DNA of 6,349 bases, taken from contig JBQGCF010000186.1 in assembly GCA_052038315.1 (NCBI GenBank), forward strand, positions 1-6,349, given 5' to 3'. Numbering within the stretch: position 1 is the stretch's first letter; each line of letters starts with the position of its first letter. Shown here in pieces: positions 5,699-6,349 of this stretch. The position numbers and the translations under genes were made by a program. The DNA comes from Iamia sp052038315 (GTDB lineage: Bacteria > Actinomycetota > Acidimicrobiia > Acidimicrobiales > Iamiaceae). The notes below the pieces were generated by a model, which saw nothing but the letters and a program-made list of their open reading frames with translations, was not told the DNA's origin and did no database searches.

Positions 5699-6349
5699 TG
5701 GGTGTCGGCGACACCCTCGCGCTCGGCCTCGGGACCCGGCCCGCCGGCTTCGAGGTGGTGGTGGCCGGGCTCGAGGAGGACGAGACGCTCGTCGACCGGG
5801 CGTTCCTCCTCTCCCGCCACCAGCCCGCTTCCTTCGAGGGCAGCGTCGCCATCGGTCAGGGGACCGGCGGAGACACGGTCGGCATCACCGTGCACCTGGG
5901 CCGGGTGCCGGCCTCGGTCCACACCCTGCGCATCGCCCTGGTCGGCGACGTCCGCCTCTCGGCCGACGACCTCCAGGAGGCGTGGCTGCGGGTCCTGGCC
6001 GACGGGCACCAGACGGCCCGCTGGAGCTTCACCGGCGCCGACCTGTCGGGTGAGCGGGCCATCATCGTGGCCGACGTCTACCGCCGGGACGGGTGGCGGA
6101 TGGTCTTCCACGGCACCGGCTACCGGGCCGGGCTGCGGGCCTTCCTGGAGCGGATCGAGGGCGGCACCCGTCTCCCCGGCGCCCCCGAGGAGCCCGACCA
6201 CCCCCCGGCCCCGCCGGCCGGCCCGGCTCCGGCCGACGCGCCGTTCCCGCCCCCGCCCGGGGTCGGGTCGCCCGGACCGCCCGCGCCCCCGGCCGCACCG
6301 CCGTCCCCGGCCGGGCCGGGGTGGGCCGGACCGGCGGGGCCTGCGCCGG
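5659..6349 (+). CDS. Divergent TerD-fold protein with proline-rich tail (C-terminus cut by window edge)
   Basis: A frame open for 230 codons runs off the right edge. Residues 1-170 align by eye to the upstream TerD: MTLTRGQRVRV matches the family opening, TLALGLG matches the VVGLGWD region, FLL at 49-51 matches the VFLV strand, and VADVYRRDGWRMVFHGTGY at 137-155 matches FGEVYRNGAEWKFRAVGQGF. The acidic pairs that bind calcium in TerD are missing: no DFDLD, and EGSVAIGQGTGGDTV at 60-74 replaces the GDNRTG...DDE loop. From 173 onward the chain is mostly P, A and G, a likely disordered linker or tail, and another domain may follow beyond the window. The GTG start is chosen because it gives the conserved family N-terminus; no Shine-Dalgarno is visible. 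It lies 19 bases after terD on the same strand, so the two are probably co-transcribed. I infer a non-calcium partner or regulator of the first TerD protein. Confidence 0.85.
   Translation, partial: MTLTRGQRVRVTDLGVGDTLALGLGTRPAGFEVVVAGLEEDETLVDRAFLLSRHQPASFEGSVAIGQGTGGDTVGITVHLGRVPASVHTLRIALVGDVRLSADDLQEAWLRVLADGHQTARWSFTGADLSGERAIIVADVYRRDGWRMVFHGTGYRAGLRAFLERIEGGTRLPGAPEEPDHPPAPPAGPAPADAPFPPPPGVGSPGPPAPPAAPPSPAGPGWAGPAGPAP

Noticed and set aside
4992..5852. A 286-codon minus-strand frame opposite terD.
   Set aside because: It is a composition shadow of terD and the following gene, which have clear homology on the plus strand.

Overview
The window is very GC-rich, coding is dense, and GTG starts are used. 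Both fit a high-GC actinobacterium. The style would suit Acidimicrobiia or a relative, but no marker gene here proves the class. There are five protein-coding genes in two divergent groups, separated by one 156-base regulatory gap (4908-5063). I see no RNA gene, mobile element, CRISPR array or phage remnant, and no gene-free stretch longer than about 160 bases.

Minus-strand group, read right to left from 4907 to beyond base 1: a GrpE-like nucleotide exchange factor with a long acidic, proline-rich N-terminal tail (4113-4907); an Hsp70/DnaK-family ATPase that lacks the helical lid and has an altered interdomain linker (2452-4113); and a large multidomain protein, cut by the left edge (1-2451). 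The large protein carries two J-domain-like regions without a clear HPD motif, a double zinc ribbon, a helical segment and about three fibronectin-III-like domains. The junctions are TGATG (one shared base) and TAGATG (no gap), so the three genes are almost certainly one translationally coupled operon. Together they resemble a complete, divergent set of Hsp70, exchange factor and J-like client adaptor, distinct from the usual housekeeping dnaK-grpE-dnaJ operon.

Plus-strand group: a canonical TerD protein with intact calcium-binding acidic motifs (5064-5639), then after 19 bases a second TerD-fold protein that has lost those acidic motifs and gained a proline-rich tail, cut by the right edge (5659-6349). 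A perfect 12-bp inverted repeat encloses the start codon of the second gene and overlaps a shorter hairpin, an arrangement that could control its translation.

The gap holds a leaderless-type promoter for the minus operon, a 17-base palindrome just upstream of it, and a weaker promoter candidate for terD. The most interesting reading is a dedicated chaperone module sharing a control region with a TerD stress module. The functional link is inferred from gene position only.
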